Below, in pieces: positions 5,536 to 11,498 of a stretch of DNA of 11,498 nt (its first letter is position 1; every line of letters starts with the position of its first letter). Origin of the DNA: Candidatus Bathyarchaeota archaeon (lineage in GTDB: Archaea > Thermoproteota > Bathyarchaeia > TCS64). Under the pieces are notes generated by a model. That model worked only from the letters and a program-made list of their open reading frames with translations. It was not told where the DNA came from and ran no database searches. Location: positions 2,943 to 14,440 of the forward strand of contig JAGTQJ010000028.1 in assembly GCA_018396515.1 (NCBI GenBank), given 5' to 3'. Both the position numbers and the translations under genes were made by a program.

Positions 5536-6498
5536 ATGATGATCCCGCCTCTCTTGATGGCTGCTATAGTGTATGCCTGCCTGATAACGATCTTAAGCAT
5601 AGGGTTCACCTTGACCTATCTCACAGCAAAGATACCGAACTTCGCCCATGGTACCTATGCCGGCATAGGGATCTACATAAGCTATACCGTCTCAAAGATC
5701 TTCGGCCTCTCGCCTTATATAGGCTTTCCAATAGCCTTCTTACTCGGTGGAGCCTTAAGCGTCGTGATATTCCTCTTGGTCATAGGTGTGCTCCAGAGGA
5801 TGGGGGGCGGAGCCATAGTCCTGACCATCTCAACACTGGCCATCCAGATATTCCTCACAGCTTCTCTAAACATCTACGCCTTCTGGCTTCGTGAAGTCTA
5901 TAAGACATATAGTATGGCATTCATGCTCAAGGAGTTTGATTTCTATATTGGGGGTTATCCAGGAGTCTTCCCAGTAACTCTGATCCTGTGTATAGTTACA
6001 GTGATCCTTCTCCACTACATGTTGACTAGAACTAGGATAGGTGTAGCCATGAGGGCAACCGCCGAGGATCCGGAGTTAGCATCAGTTCTCGGAATCAATA
6101 TCTACAGGGTTCAGCTATTCTCATGGTTCCTGACGGGTGGGATGGCCTGCCTAGCAGGGGCCTTCCTCCCAATGTGGTTCCAAAGCTCTCCAACCACAGG
6201 GGCGATGATCATTACAAGCATAATGGCAGGAAGCCTACTAGGAGGATTTGAGAATGTCTATGGAGCCATCGTAGGAGGCTTCGGTGTGGGATTCTCCGAG
6301 ATCCTACTGACCTACTGGCTTCAGGGAGTTTGGGGCACATGGGTAGGGGAGTATAGACCCCTGATCCCTATGTTCTTCCTCATAGCAGTGCTCCTACTTG
6401 AACCAAGGGGCCTTCAGGGGGTCTATGAGCGGCTCTCAGCGACCAGGACGGGTGAGAGGCTTATGGGGATGTTTTCAAGGAGTAGGGGTGTGTCATAG
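5536..6498 (+). CDS. livH: Branched-chain amino acid ABC transporter, permease LivH
   Basis: An integral membrane permease of the HAAT family, 320 residues from ATG 5536. About eight hydrophobic segments are visible. KIPNFAHGTYAGIGIY is the LivH hallmark after the first helix. The cytoplasmic coupling loop RTRIGVAMRATAEDPELASV and LGINIYRVQLFSWF, near the middle, contact the ATPases. The C-terminal LLLEPRGLQG is also typical. The frame is open back to a GTG at 5437, which would add 33 residues rich in Lys and Arg before the first membrane helix. LivH proteins normally begin right at that helix, and a TATA-like box sits at about 5500, so I prefer 5536; GTG 5437 remains possible if the box at 5403-5411 is used. 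livM follows with no gap. Confidence 0.9.
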   Translation: MMIPPLLMAAIVYACLITILSIGFTLTYLTAKIPNFAHGTYAGIGIYISYTVSKIFGLSPYIGFPIAFLLGGALSVVIFLLVIGVLQRMGGGAIVLTISTLAIQIFLTASLNIYAFWLREVYKTYSMAFMLKEFDFYIGGYPGVFPVTLILCIVTVILLHYMLTRTRIGVAMRATAEDPELASVLGINIYRVQLFSWFLTGGMACLAGAFLPMWFQSSPTTGAMIITSIMAGSLLGGFENVYGAIVGGFGVGFSEILLTYWLQGVWGTWVGEYRPLIPMFFLIAVLLLEPRGLQGVYERLSATRTGERLMGMFSRSRGVS

Positions 6499-7671
6499 AT
6501 GATCGAGCTGATTGGAACCTTAGCTGGGGAGATAACCGGTGAGGCGAGGCTCATCGTAGATATAGCCATGTTCTTCGGCCTCCTCGTCATAGTAGCCATG
6601 GCCCTTAACTTCCAATACGGAAACGCGGGGGTTCCGAATATGGGATGCGCAGTCCAGGTTATCGTGGGAGCCTTCACCGTCAGCGCCATAACCATGAGGC
6701 TCGCCTTCTGGATAGTGGAGTCTGCTGGAATAAAGCTTCTACCCTATGCCTCAGATTTCGATTGGGTCTATAACAACCAGATAAACGTCCATGTATTGAC
6801 GAACCCATATTTGAAGGAGCACCCAATGGTCGCGATATCCCTCCTCCTCTTCTCCATGGCAGTTGCACTGGTGCTCGGCGCCCTGATAGGGTGGCTCATG
6901 TCCCTCCCAGCAATAAGGCTCAGGGCGACATACCTCATGATAGTCCTTATCACCATGGCCGACACCTCCCAGATATTCGGTAGGAACATGCCGCAGATTA
7001 GCGGGGGAACCCTGGGTGTCTTCGTTCCCAACGTCTTCGCCTGGTATCCAGGAGATAGGGGCGTGATAACAGCAGTAATAACCCTTGCCATAGGTCTGGT
7101 CGCCTTCTTCATATTCAGGACTATGCTAAACTCTCCATACGGGAGGCTCATGAGGGCCATAAGGGAGAACGAGGTGACTGTGGCCAGCGTGGGGAAGAAC
7201 GTGGTTGGTATTAGGAGGAACATCCTGGTATTCGCCTCAGGAATAACCGCATTGGCAGGGGTCCTCAACGCCTTCTACTTCTCCTTCGTAGTTGAGGCAA
7301 ACTATCAGAGGGCCTGGTGGACCTATTGGCCCTGGCTAATGCTCATCCTAGGGGGACCGGGAAACAATGCTGGAACCTTCCTGGGCTGCGCCCTGGTCGT
7401 CGCGATGAGGAGAATAATAATATACTATAAATGGATATTCGACCAATACTTCTTCTTCCCAATCTCATACTTCGAGGATATACTCCTCGGCACGCTGCTC
7501 ATCGTCGTGATGATCTTCCGGCCAAGTGGTTTGATACCTGAGAAGCTCCTCTACATCCCCGGAGTACCATATGGGAGGCTGGTCAGGGAGGAGGTTAGGG
7601 TGGATTGGAGGAAGGCGCCGAGAGCTAGGGCCGCTGGAGAAAAGCCAAGATGGATGTTCTGGAGGAGATAG
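6499..7671 (+). CDS. livM: Branched-chain amino acid ABC transporter, permease LivM
   Basis: The second permease subunit, 390 residues. Its ATG follows the livH TAG directly with zero spacing, so translation is coupled. Family features are AMALNFQYGNAGVPNMGCAV (34-53), the LivM counterpart of the LivH NFAHG region; PAIRLRATYLMIVLITMAD; SGGTLGVFVP; the coupling loop SPYGRLMRAIRENEV followed by VGKNVVGIRRNILVFASG; LALILGG-like MLILGGPGNNAGTF; and IFRPSGL near the C-terminus. An extra extracellular-looking loop around residues 75-105 lies between early helices. A tail of about 35 mostly basic residues ends WMFWRR and should lie in the cytoplasm. A further small membrane-protein gene follows 14 bases later. 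Confidence 0.92.
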   Translation: MIELIGTLAGEITGEARLIVDIAMFFGLLVIVAMALNFQYGNAGVPNMGCAVQVIVGAFTVSAITMRLAFWIVESAGIKLLPYASDFDWVYNNQINVHVLTNPYLKEHPMVAISLLLFSMAVALVLGALIGWLMSLPAIRLRATYLMIVLITMADTSQIFGRNMPQISGGTLGVFVPNVFAWYPGDRGVITAVITLAIGLVAFFIFRTMLNSPYGRLMRAIRENEVTVASVGKNVVGIRRNILVFASGITALAGVLNAFYFSFVVEANYQRAWWTYWPWLMLILGGPGNNAGTFLGCALVVAMRRIIIYYKWIFDQYFFFPISYFEDILLGTLLIVVMIFRPSGLIPEKLLYIPGVPYGRLVREEVRVDWRKAPRARAAGEKPRWMFWRR

Positions 7672-7685
7672 GAGGCTAACCCAAA

Positions 7686-7808
7686 ATGGATTGGGACCCG
7701 ATACTATTCTGGGTTATGATAGCGATATGGGTCATAATGCCTACCTTCATAGTGATAGAGGAGATAAGGGAGAGGAGGGCCCTGGCTAGAGATAGAGAGG
7801 CCGAATAG
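7686..7808 (+). CDS. 40-residue single-span membrane microprotein, last gene of the livHM operon
   Basis: An ATG 14 bases after the livM stop opens a 40-codon frame ending in TAG at 7806-7808. It is preceded by GGAGG (7671-7675), ten bases from the ATG. The protein starts MDWDP, has one strongly hydrophobic stretch (residues 6-24, [18 protein letters not shown]) and ends in a highly charged helix ([16 protein letters not shown]), giving a predicted outside N-terminus and cytoplasmic C-terminus. I recognise no family. Cotranscription with livH-livM, the ribosome-binding site, and the sharply organised hydrophobic and charged halves argue that it is real despite its length. A role as an accessory or stabilising subunit of the permease is inference only. 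A longer overlapping frame (7571-7789) starts inside livM and has no such organisation. Confidence 0.6.
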   Translation: MDWDPILFWVMIAIWVIMPTFIVIEEIRERRALARDREAE

Positions 7809-7831
7809 GGCTAAGATATCCCCCTTATTTC

Positions 7832-8225
7832 TCATACAAGGTTAATTAATATTGTAATCTTCCAGCCACTATCATAATTTAATTATACTTCTTTTAAACA
7901 TATCCAAATATTCAGTTTGCCCCGCTAAAGCATATCCTCAGCCACTTTATACAGCTTCTCATAGCCTTAAAAGTATCACCCTTGTAGTGTAATCTTCAGT
8001 ATCGATAAACTATAAAGCCTCAAGATCAACATTACTTATACTTAAAAAGCAATATAAATGGTATTTTAATGGTTAAATAGAATCTTGCGGCGTTCAACAC
8101 TATAGCGATTCATCTGCTGCTTGGTAATTTCCTTTAATTTTTCTGATCAAATCTTCATCTATATATTTGGGATGACTAGGTATTTTAGTATCTGCTCTGT
8201 TGGGATCTTCTGGGCTTTGCCCCAT
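7832..8225 (-). pseudogene. Decayed protein gene, tentatively PaREP1/HEPN-like
   Basis: The 350-base gap 7809-8158 has no intact gene, but its minus strand holds collinear protein-like pieces split by stops and frame changes. First is a 41-codon frame from ATG 8225 to TAG 8100, overlapping the atpC 3' end out of frame, with IDEDLIRKIKGNYQAADES. Next come IDTEDYTTR and an adjoining-frame GDTFK near 7970-8010, GYEKLYKVAEDML (7966-7925), EYLDMFKRSIIK (7913-7872) and NYDSGWKITILINLV (7879-7832). The order (short helix, GD, then EKLYK-AAE-like helix, a Lys/Arg helix, a GW turn, a closing helix) resembles the helical PaREP1 family of archaea (HEPN-like), recalled from memory. At least three frame disruptions would make it nonfunctional. 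Chance cannot be excluded in AT-rich DNA, and the first piece could be unrelated to the rest. Confidence 0.35.
8044..8048 (-). terminator. Possible terminator of the ATP synthase operon
   Basis: The minus strand reads GCTTTTTAAG about 110 bases after the atpC stop. It is the first T5 tract on that strand after the operon, so it may end the transcript. Weak evidence. Confidence 0.2.
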
Positions 8226-9187
8226 GCTATGCCGACGAGATCGCTCTTCTCCACCTCTGAGAAGACCAGGTAGGCCATTATAACATTGAAGCCGAAGTCG
8301 TTAAGGGAGCGCCCCCTCCTAGCAGCCATGTACATATGTGCCCTTGTCCTGGTCCTTATCAGGGCCACGTCTCCCTCGTATATGGGGGAGAGGATCTCGG
8401 AGTATGGAGGCCCTAGACTGGAGATCGCCGACCTGAGGTCCTTGGACTCCATAACCATCCTGAGCTCCTCGAGACCTATCTTGAAGGTTGCTGGGAAGAG
8501 CTCCTCAAGGGGGGCTGGAGGTGGGAGGCCCCTCCTCTTCAACGCCGCGAGGAGGTTCTCCACATCCGTCTCAAGCTCCACTATCCACCTGACTAGAACC
8601 CTGTCCCAGTGGGGGAGGGATTCTAGCGATCTCAAGGCTGTGGAGGCGTAGATATGGTTTAGGGCCAGCTCTAGAGGCCACACGGCCTCGAGCCTCCTAT
8701 AGAGCCCCATGCTCTCCATCAGCTTGGAGTATGGGGTTCCCCTAAGCATCTCCACAGCCCTCTCCAGGGACTCGGCCTCGGCAAGGGCCTTGAAGCTGCC
8801 AGCCAAGTAGGGCTCTATGGGGATGAGGCTCTCCAGTATCTGTTCAGGATGCATGTAGCTGTACTTCCCCCTAAGGATCCGCTTCAGGTTTAGAACCTCG
8901 AACCTGAGGTAGTAGTAAGCCCTTAGGAAATCGGCTATGTTCCCTGGGGCCAGCTCCACCACCCCAGCCATCCTCTCTATGAACTTCCTGTAAAATATCT
9001 TCTCCAAGGCTATGGATGGGTCCCCCCCAGCCTCTATTGAGATGACACCGTAGGGGGTCTCAGATAGACTTCTGATGAACCCATCTAGGGTCTCTGAGAG
9101 GGCTAGGTTCCTCATCTGATCTGGGGTGAGGAGGCTCGATATCAGGGCGTGGCTCCTCACCACGGCGTATTCTAGTCCTGGGCTCAC
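8159..9187 (-). CDS. atpC: A/V-type ATP synthase subunit C
   Basis: A 342-residue, mostly alpha-helical protein of the vATP-synt_AC39 family. It forms the funnel-shaped socket joining the central rotor stalk to the membrane c-ring of the archaeal A-type ATP synthase. Family features are an N-terminal YAVVRSHALISSLLTPDQM, LRAYYYLRFEVLNLKRILRG (about 89-108), where the family has an F/Y-D-NLK-type helix, the repeated LWPLELALN-like segment (EAVWPLELALNHIY) and the terminal GIAWGKAQKIPTEQILKYLV, matching the usual RGK-GIP-E-I end. Length is normal, so the C-terminus looks intact. The GTG start at 9187 overlaps the atpD stop by four bases (GTGA), indicating coupled translation. It is the last gene of the operon; its 3' end overlaps an out-of-frame protein-like reading frame. 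Confidence 0.85.
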   Translation of the reverse strand: MSPGLEYAVVRSHALISSLLTPDQMRNLALSETLDGFIRSLSETPYGVISIEAGGDPSIALEKIFYRKFIERMAGVVELAPGNIADFLRAYYYLRFEVLNLKRILRGKYSYMHPEQILESLIPIEPYLAGSFKALAEAESLERAVEMLRGTPYSKLMESMGLYRRLEAVWPLELALNHIYASTALRSLESLPHWDRVLVRWIVELETDVENLLAALKRRGLPPPAPLEELFPATFKIGLEELRMVMESKDLRSAISSLGPPYSEILSPIYEGDVALIRTRTRAHMYMAARRGRSLNDFGFNVIMAYLVFSEVEKSDLVGIAWGKAQKIPTEQILKYLVIPNI

Positions 9188-9804
9188 TCTCTGCGGCGTG
9201 CCAGTGCCCCTCCAACGAGCTTCATCTTGACGAGCTCCTCTAGGCTCTCGTCGTCTAGCTTGTCCTGGATGAACCTTATTATCTGCCTGTATGCAGGTAT
9301 AACTATGTTCTCCAAGGCGTTGACCTTCCTGTTCGTCTTCCCAAGCTCGTCAGCTATCCTCTCAGCCCTGGCCTCGAACTCGGCGAGCCTAACAATATCC
9401 TCGAGCACCCCTAGCACCTTTGAGGCTGCATGGCTTAGGGTTATGTCAAGCTCCCCCCCAATCTCCGGCTTCGAGAGGATCTTGACGTATGGATAGCGGA
9501 CCCCCATGACGCTCCTCGGCAGGACCTCGACCTCCAGGGCCTTCCTCACCGACATCGCCTGGCTCCTCACCTCTGTCGGCCCTATGGAGAGGTAGGCTGC
9601 GGTCAGGGCTGAGTAGGCCTCCCTGAGGCTCTGGAGGAGGAGCCTCCTCCTACCCCTTAGGATCTCCAGGGAGGCGCTCAGCTCCTTCGCGAGGTGGTCA
9701 CGCTTCAGCTTGAGGAACTCGCATCCCCTTTCTATGAATCCTATCCTCCTCTTCAGCTCCATCAGGTAGCCCTTTGTCGGCCTGACGGTCATGAGGGTGG
9801 ACAA
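9184..9804 (-). CDS. atpD: A/V-type ATP synthase subunit D
   Basis: Subunit D is the central rotor shaft (gamma-like coiled coil) of the A-type ATP synthase, turning inside the A3B3 head. The N-terminal VRPTKGYLMELKRRIGFI and FLKLKRDHLAKEL (about 30-42) are the family signature, and the C-terminal NRKVNALENIVIPAYRQII with DDESLEELVKMK is the matching return helix; the central part is a beta-containing segment. Length (206) is normal. The frame opens with TTG 9804, three bases after the atpB stop, but ATG 9792 would give MTVRPTK, the usual family N-terminus; neither has an obvious close Shine-Dalgarno site. The stop overlaps the atpC start. Confidence 0.9.
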   Translation of the reverse strand: MSTLMTVRPTKGYLMELKRRIGFIERGCEFLKLKRDHLAKELSASLEILRGRRRLLLQSLREAYSALTAAYLSIGPTEVRSQAMSVRKALEVEVLPRSVMGVRYPYVKILSKPEIGGELDITLSHAASKVLGVLEDIVRLAEFEARAERIADELGKTNRKVNALENIVIPAYRQIIRFIQDKLDDESLEELVKMKLVGGALARRRE

Positions 9805-9807
9805 GGC

Positions 9808-11205
9808 TTACTCTGCTCTCCTATATCTGGGATGGAACTCCTTTATGTAGGCCTCTCTAACCCGGATAAGGTCCTCCTCTGGGAGCAGAGCTAGGAGGTC
9901 CCAGGCTATGTTTAGGGTCTGCTCTATAGTCCTGTTCTCATATGGCCCTTGGTTCACGAACCTCTTCTCGAACTGGTCTGCGAACTCAAGCCATGTACGC
10001 TCCCTCTCGCTCAGCCCGACCAGGCCGACGATCCTGACGAGCCCCCTTGCCCTGGTCCCCTCGGCGTATGCCATGTAGAGCTGGTTCGAGACATCCGCGT
10101 GGTCCTTCCTAGTCGTCTTCTCCCCGATCCCGTCCTTCATCAGCCTAGAGAGGCTTGGAAGGACGTTGATGGGTGGATATATCCCCCTCAATGCCAGCTC
10201 CCTCTGGAGGATTATCTGCCCCTCGGTTATGTAACCTGTGAGGTCGGGGACAGGGTGGGTTATGTCCCCCCCGGGCATGGTAAGTATGGGCATCAGGGTT
10301 ACAGATCCCTTCTTTCCAACAATCCTCCCAGCCCTCTCATATATTGTGGCGAGGTCGCTGTATAGGTATCCGGGATACCCCTTACGGGTTGGGATCTCCT
10401 CCCTGGCTATTGAGATGCTCCTCAGGGCCTCAGCGTAGTTGGTCATATCGGTCATTATGGTGAGGACATGCATGTTAAGGTCGAAGGCGAGGTACTCGGC
10501 TATGGTCTGGGCGATCCTGGGGGTTACAATCCTCTCTATTGGAGGGTCATCAGCCAAGTTCAGGATCATCACAGCCTTGTTAAGGGCTCCAGTCTTCTCG
10601 AACTCCTCCCTGAAGAACTCTGCCTCCTCGTTCTTTATCCCCATCGCTGCGAAGACTATGGCGAACTCCTCCTCCTTACCGGGGATGGTGGCCTGCCTGG
10701 CTATCTGGGCGGCGAGCTGGTTATGGGGGAGGCCTGACTCGCTGAATATGGGGAGCTTCTGACCCCTGACGAGGCTGTTCATCCCATCTATGGCTGAGAT
10801 GCCGGTCTGGATGAACTCGCTCGGGACATCCCTCGCTGCGGGGTTTATGACACCTCCATGGACATCCCTCACATCGGTGCTGAGAGGCCTAGGCATCCCG
10901 TCGAGGGGCCTGAAGCTCCCGCTGAAGACCCGGCCGATGAGCTCATCCGATACGGGTATCCTCAAGGCCTCACCTGTGAACCTCACCCCCACGTTCAGGT
11001 CCATGCCGCTAGTCTCGCCGAAGACCTGGATCATGGCCCAGTCCCTGGAGACATCGAGAACCGTGCCCAGAACCTCGTCGCCAGAGGGGGTGGTTATCCT
11101 CACCACCTCGTCATAGGCCACATTCCTAACCCCCTCGACGAAGAGGAGGGGACCCTTTATCTCAGTCGTAGTCTTATAGACAAGACCAGCCTCCTCAAGC
11201 CTCAT
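9808..11205 (-). CDS. atpB: A/V-type ATP synthase subunit B
   Basis: A 465-residue non-catalytic (regulatory) nucleotide-binding subunit of the A3B3 head. The N-terminal beta-barrel ([18 protein letters not shown]) is followed by the core: [20 protein letters not shown] (135-154), [16 protein letters not shown] (157-172) at the position of the catalytic subunit's P-loop, which has lost the GKT as expected for subunit B, then [52 protein letters not shown] and [20 protein letters not shown]. Length is normal. The start is ATG 11205, overlapping the atpA stop by four bases (ATGA), with GAGGTG seven bases upstream inside atpA. The subunit D gene follows after three bases (TTG) or 15 bases (ATG). 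Confidence 0.95.
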   Translation of the reverse strand: MRLEEAGLVYKTTTEIKGPLLFVEGVRNVAYDEVVRITTPSGDEVLGTVLDVSRDWAMIQVFGETSGMDLNVGVRFTGEALRIPVSDELIGRVFSGSFRPLDGMPRPLSTDVRDVHGGVINPAARDVPSEFIQTGISAIDGMNSLVRGQKLPIFSESGLPHNQLAAQIARQATIPGKEEEFAIVFAAMGIKNEEAEFFREEFEKTGALNKAVMILNLADDPPIERIVTPRIAQTIAEYLAFDLNMHVLTIMTDMTNYAEALRSISIAREEIPTRKGYPGYLYSDLATIYERAGRIVGKKGSVTLMPILTMPGGDITHPVPDLTGYITEGQIILQRELALRGIYPPINVLPSLSRLMKDGIGEKTTRKDHADVSNQLYMAYAEGTRARGLVRIVGLVGLSERERTWLEFADQFEKRFVNQGPYENRTIEQTLNIAWDLLALLPEEDLIRVREAYIKEFHPRYRRAE

Positions 11206-11498
11206 CTCGGAGCCACCTCGTATTCTTTAGCCAGCCTTTCTATCTGCCTCTTCATCTCTATCCTCGCCTCCTCTATGGGCTTTATACCTTCCCTCTCCTT
11301 GAGGCGCATAAGCTCCGGGACTATGTCCAGCTCCCTCACCTTCTCTATGGGGATGCCGTGCCTTATCAGGGGCTCTGCGAGGTTGTAGAAGTCAACTATT
11401 ATCTTCAGCAGGGCTGCCTGCTTCTCAGGCTCGCAGAACTTATCAACCTCGTGGAAGGCGCTCTGGACTAGGAAGCCCTCCCTCAGCATCTCAGCGAC
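11202..11498 (-). CDS. atpA: A/V-type ATP synthase catalytic subunit A, C-terminal part (5' end outside window)
   Basis: The minus strand is open from the window edge to TGA at 11204-11202, giving the last 98 residues. The segment [20 protein letters not shown], followed by [19 protein letters not shown], is the diagnostic C-terminal helical domain of the catalytic A subunit (family form REDFLQQ-AF-VD-YC-PEKQ). The Met at 11489 is internal, not the start, because the frame continues upstream with VAE. The catalytic P-loop lies outside the window. The stop overlaps the atpB ATG. Confidence 0.9.
   Translation of the reverse strand, partial: VAEMLREGFLVQSAFHEVDKFCEPEKQAALLKIIVDFYNLAEPLIRHGIPIEKVRELDIVPELMRLKEREGIKPIEEARIEMKRQIERLAKEYEVAPR

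Noticed and set aside
6768..7268. Open frame of 166 codons on the minus strand
   Set aside because: Antisense to livM; no recognisable domain or ribosome-binding site.
8100..8225. 41-codon frame on the minus strand taken as a separate intact gene
   Set aside because: It overlaps the atpC end, lacks a clear ribosome-binding site, and its downstream continuation appears in other frames, so it reads better as part of a decayed gene.
9808..11205. AtpB lacks a Walker A GKT
   Set aside because: Expected: subunit B of A/V-type ATP synthases is non-catalytic and has SGLPHN at this position.
10858..11388. Open frame of 176 codons on the plus strand
   Set aside because: It is antisense to atpA/atpB, whose protein families are unmistakable, and its product is low-complexity and Pro/His-rich, as expected for a shadow of AGG/CTC-rich coding DNA.
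1..11498. CRISPR array, insertion sequence or defense system
   Set aside because: No regularly spaced repeats, transposase, terminal inverted repeats or defense protein families seen; the window is mainly transport and energy housekeeping genes.

Overview
The window looks like a chromosomal segment of an archaeon. It carries genes of an archaeal A/V-type ATP synthase. Arg codons are mostly AGG/AGA and Ile is often ATA. Start codons are often GTG or TTG. Genes of moderate G+C are separated by very AT-rich gaps holding TATA boxes 25-45 bases before the start codons and oligo-T tracts after the stops. This fits a Thermoproteota (TACK) lineage, perhaps a Bathyarchaeia-like organism, but no ribosomal RNA or taxonomic marker is present, so the lineage is inference. 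No insertion sequence, CRISPR array, tRNA or rRNA was seen.

Layout. (1) 1-780, minus: a class IV PLP aminotransferase related to branched-chain aminotransferase, cut by the window edge. (2) 920-1234, minus: a TIGR04076-family protein of unknown function, divergent from two short staphylococcal-nuclease-fold proteins at 1361-1969, plus, both without the nuclease catalytic set. (3) 2217-7808: a complete Liv-type (HAAT family) amino-acid ABC transporter in two divergent arms. livF-livG (ATPases) and livK (substrate-binding protein) lie on the minus strand; livH-livM (permeases) and an unrecognised 40-residue single-span membrane microprotein lie on the plus strand. The livK and livH promoters share the gap around 5370-5535, which holds a TATA box and a perfect inverted repeat at the livK start. 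(4) 7809-8158: an AT-rich gap with what looks like a decayed minus-strand gene, tentatively PaREP1/HEPN-like, overlapping the atpC 3' end. (5) 8159-11498, minus: the distal end of the ATP synthase operon in transcription order atpA (C-terminal part), atpB, atpD, atpC, tightly coupled by 4-base overlaps or short gaps.

How they may work together: LivK at the outer membrane face would capture an amino acid or related small solute, LivH/LivM form the channel, and LivF/LivG power it with ATP. The aminotransferase could deaminate imported branched-chain amino acids, although it is a separate transcription unit and its substrate-recognition motif is altered. The ATP synthase is a housekeeping operon that converges on the liv permease operon. 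The items most worth a second look are the liv-linked microprotein, the paired catalytically dead SNase-fold proteins, the altered aminotransferase motif, the decayed gene beside atpC, and calcium-loop-like motifs in LivK.
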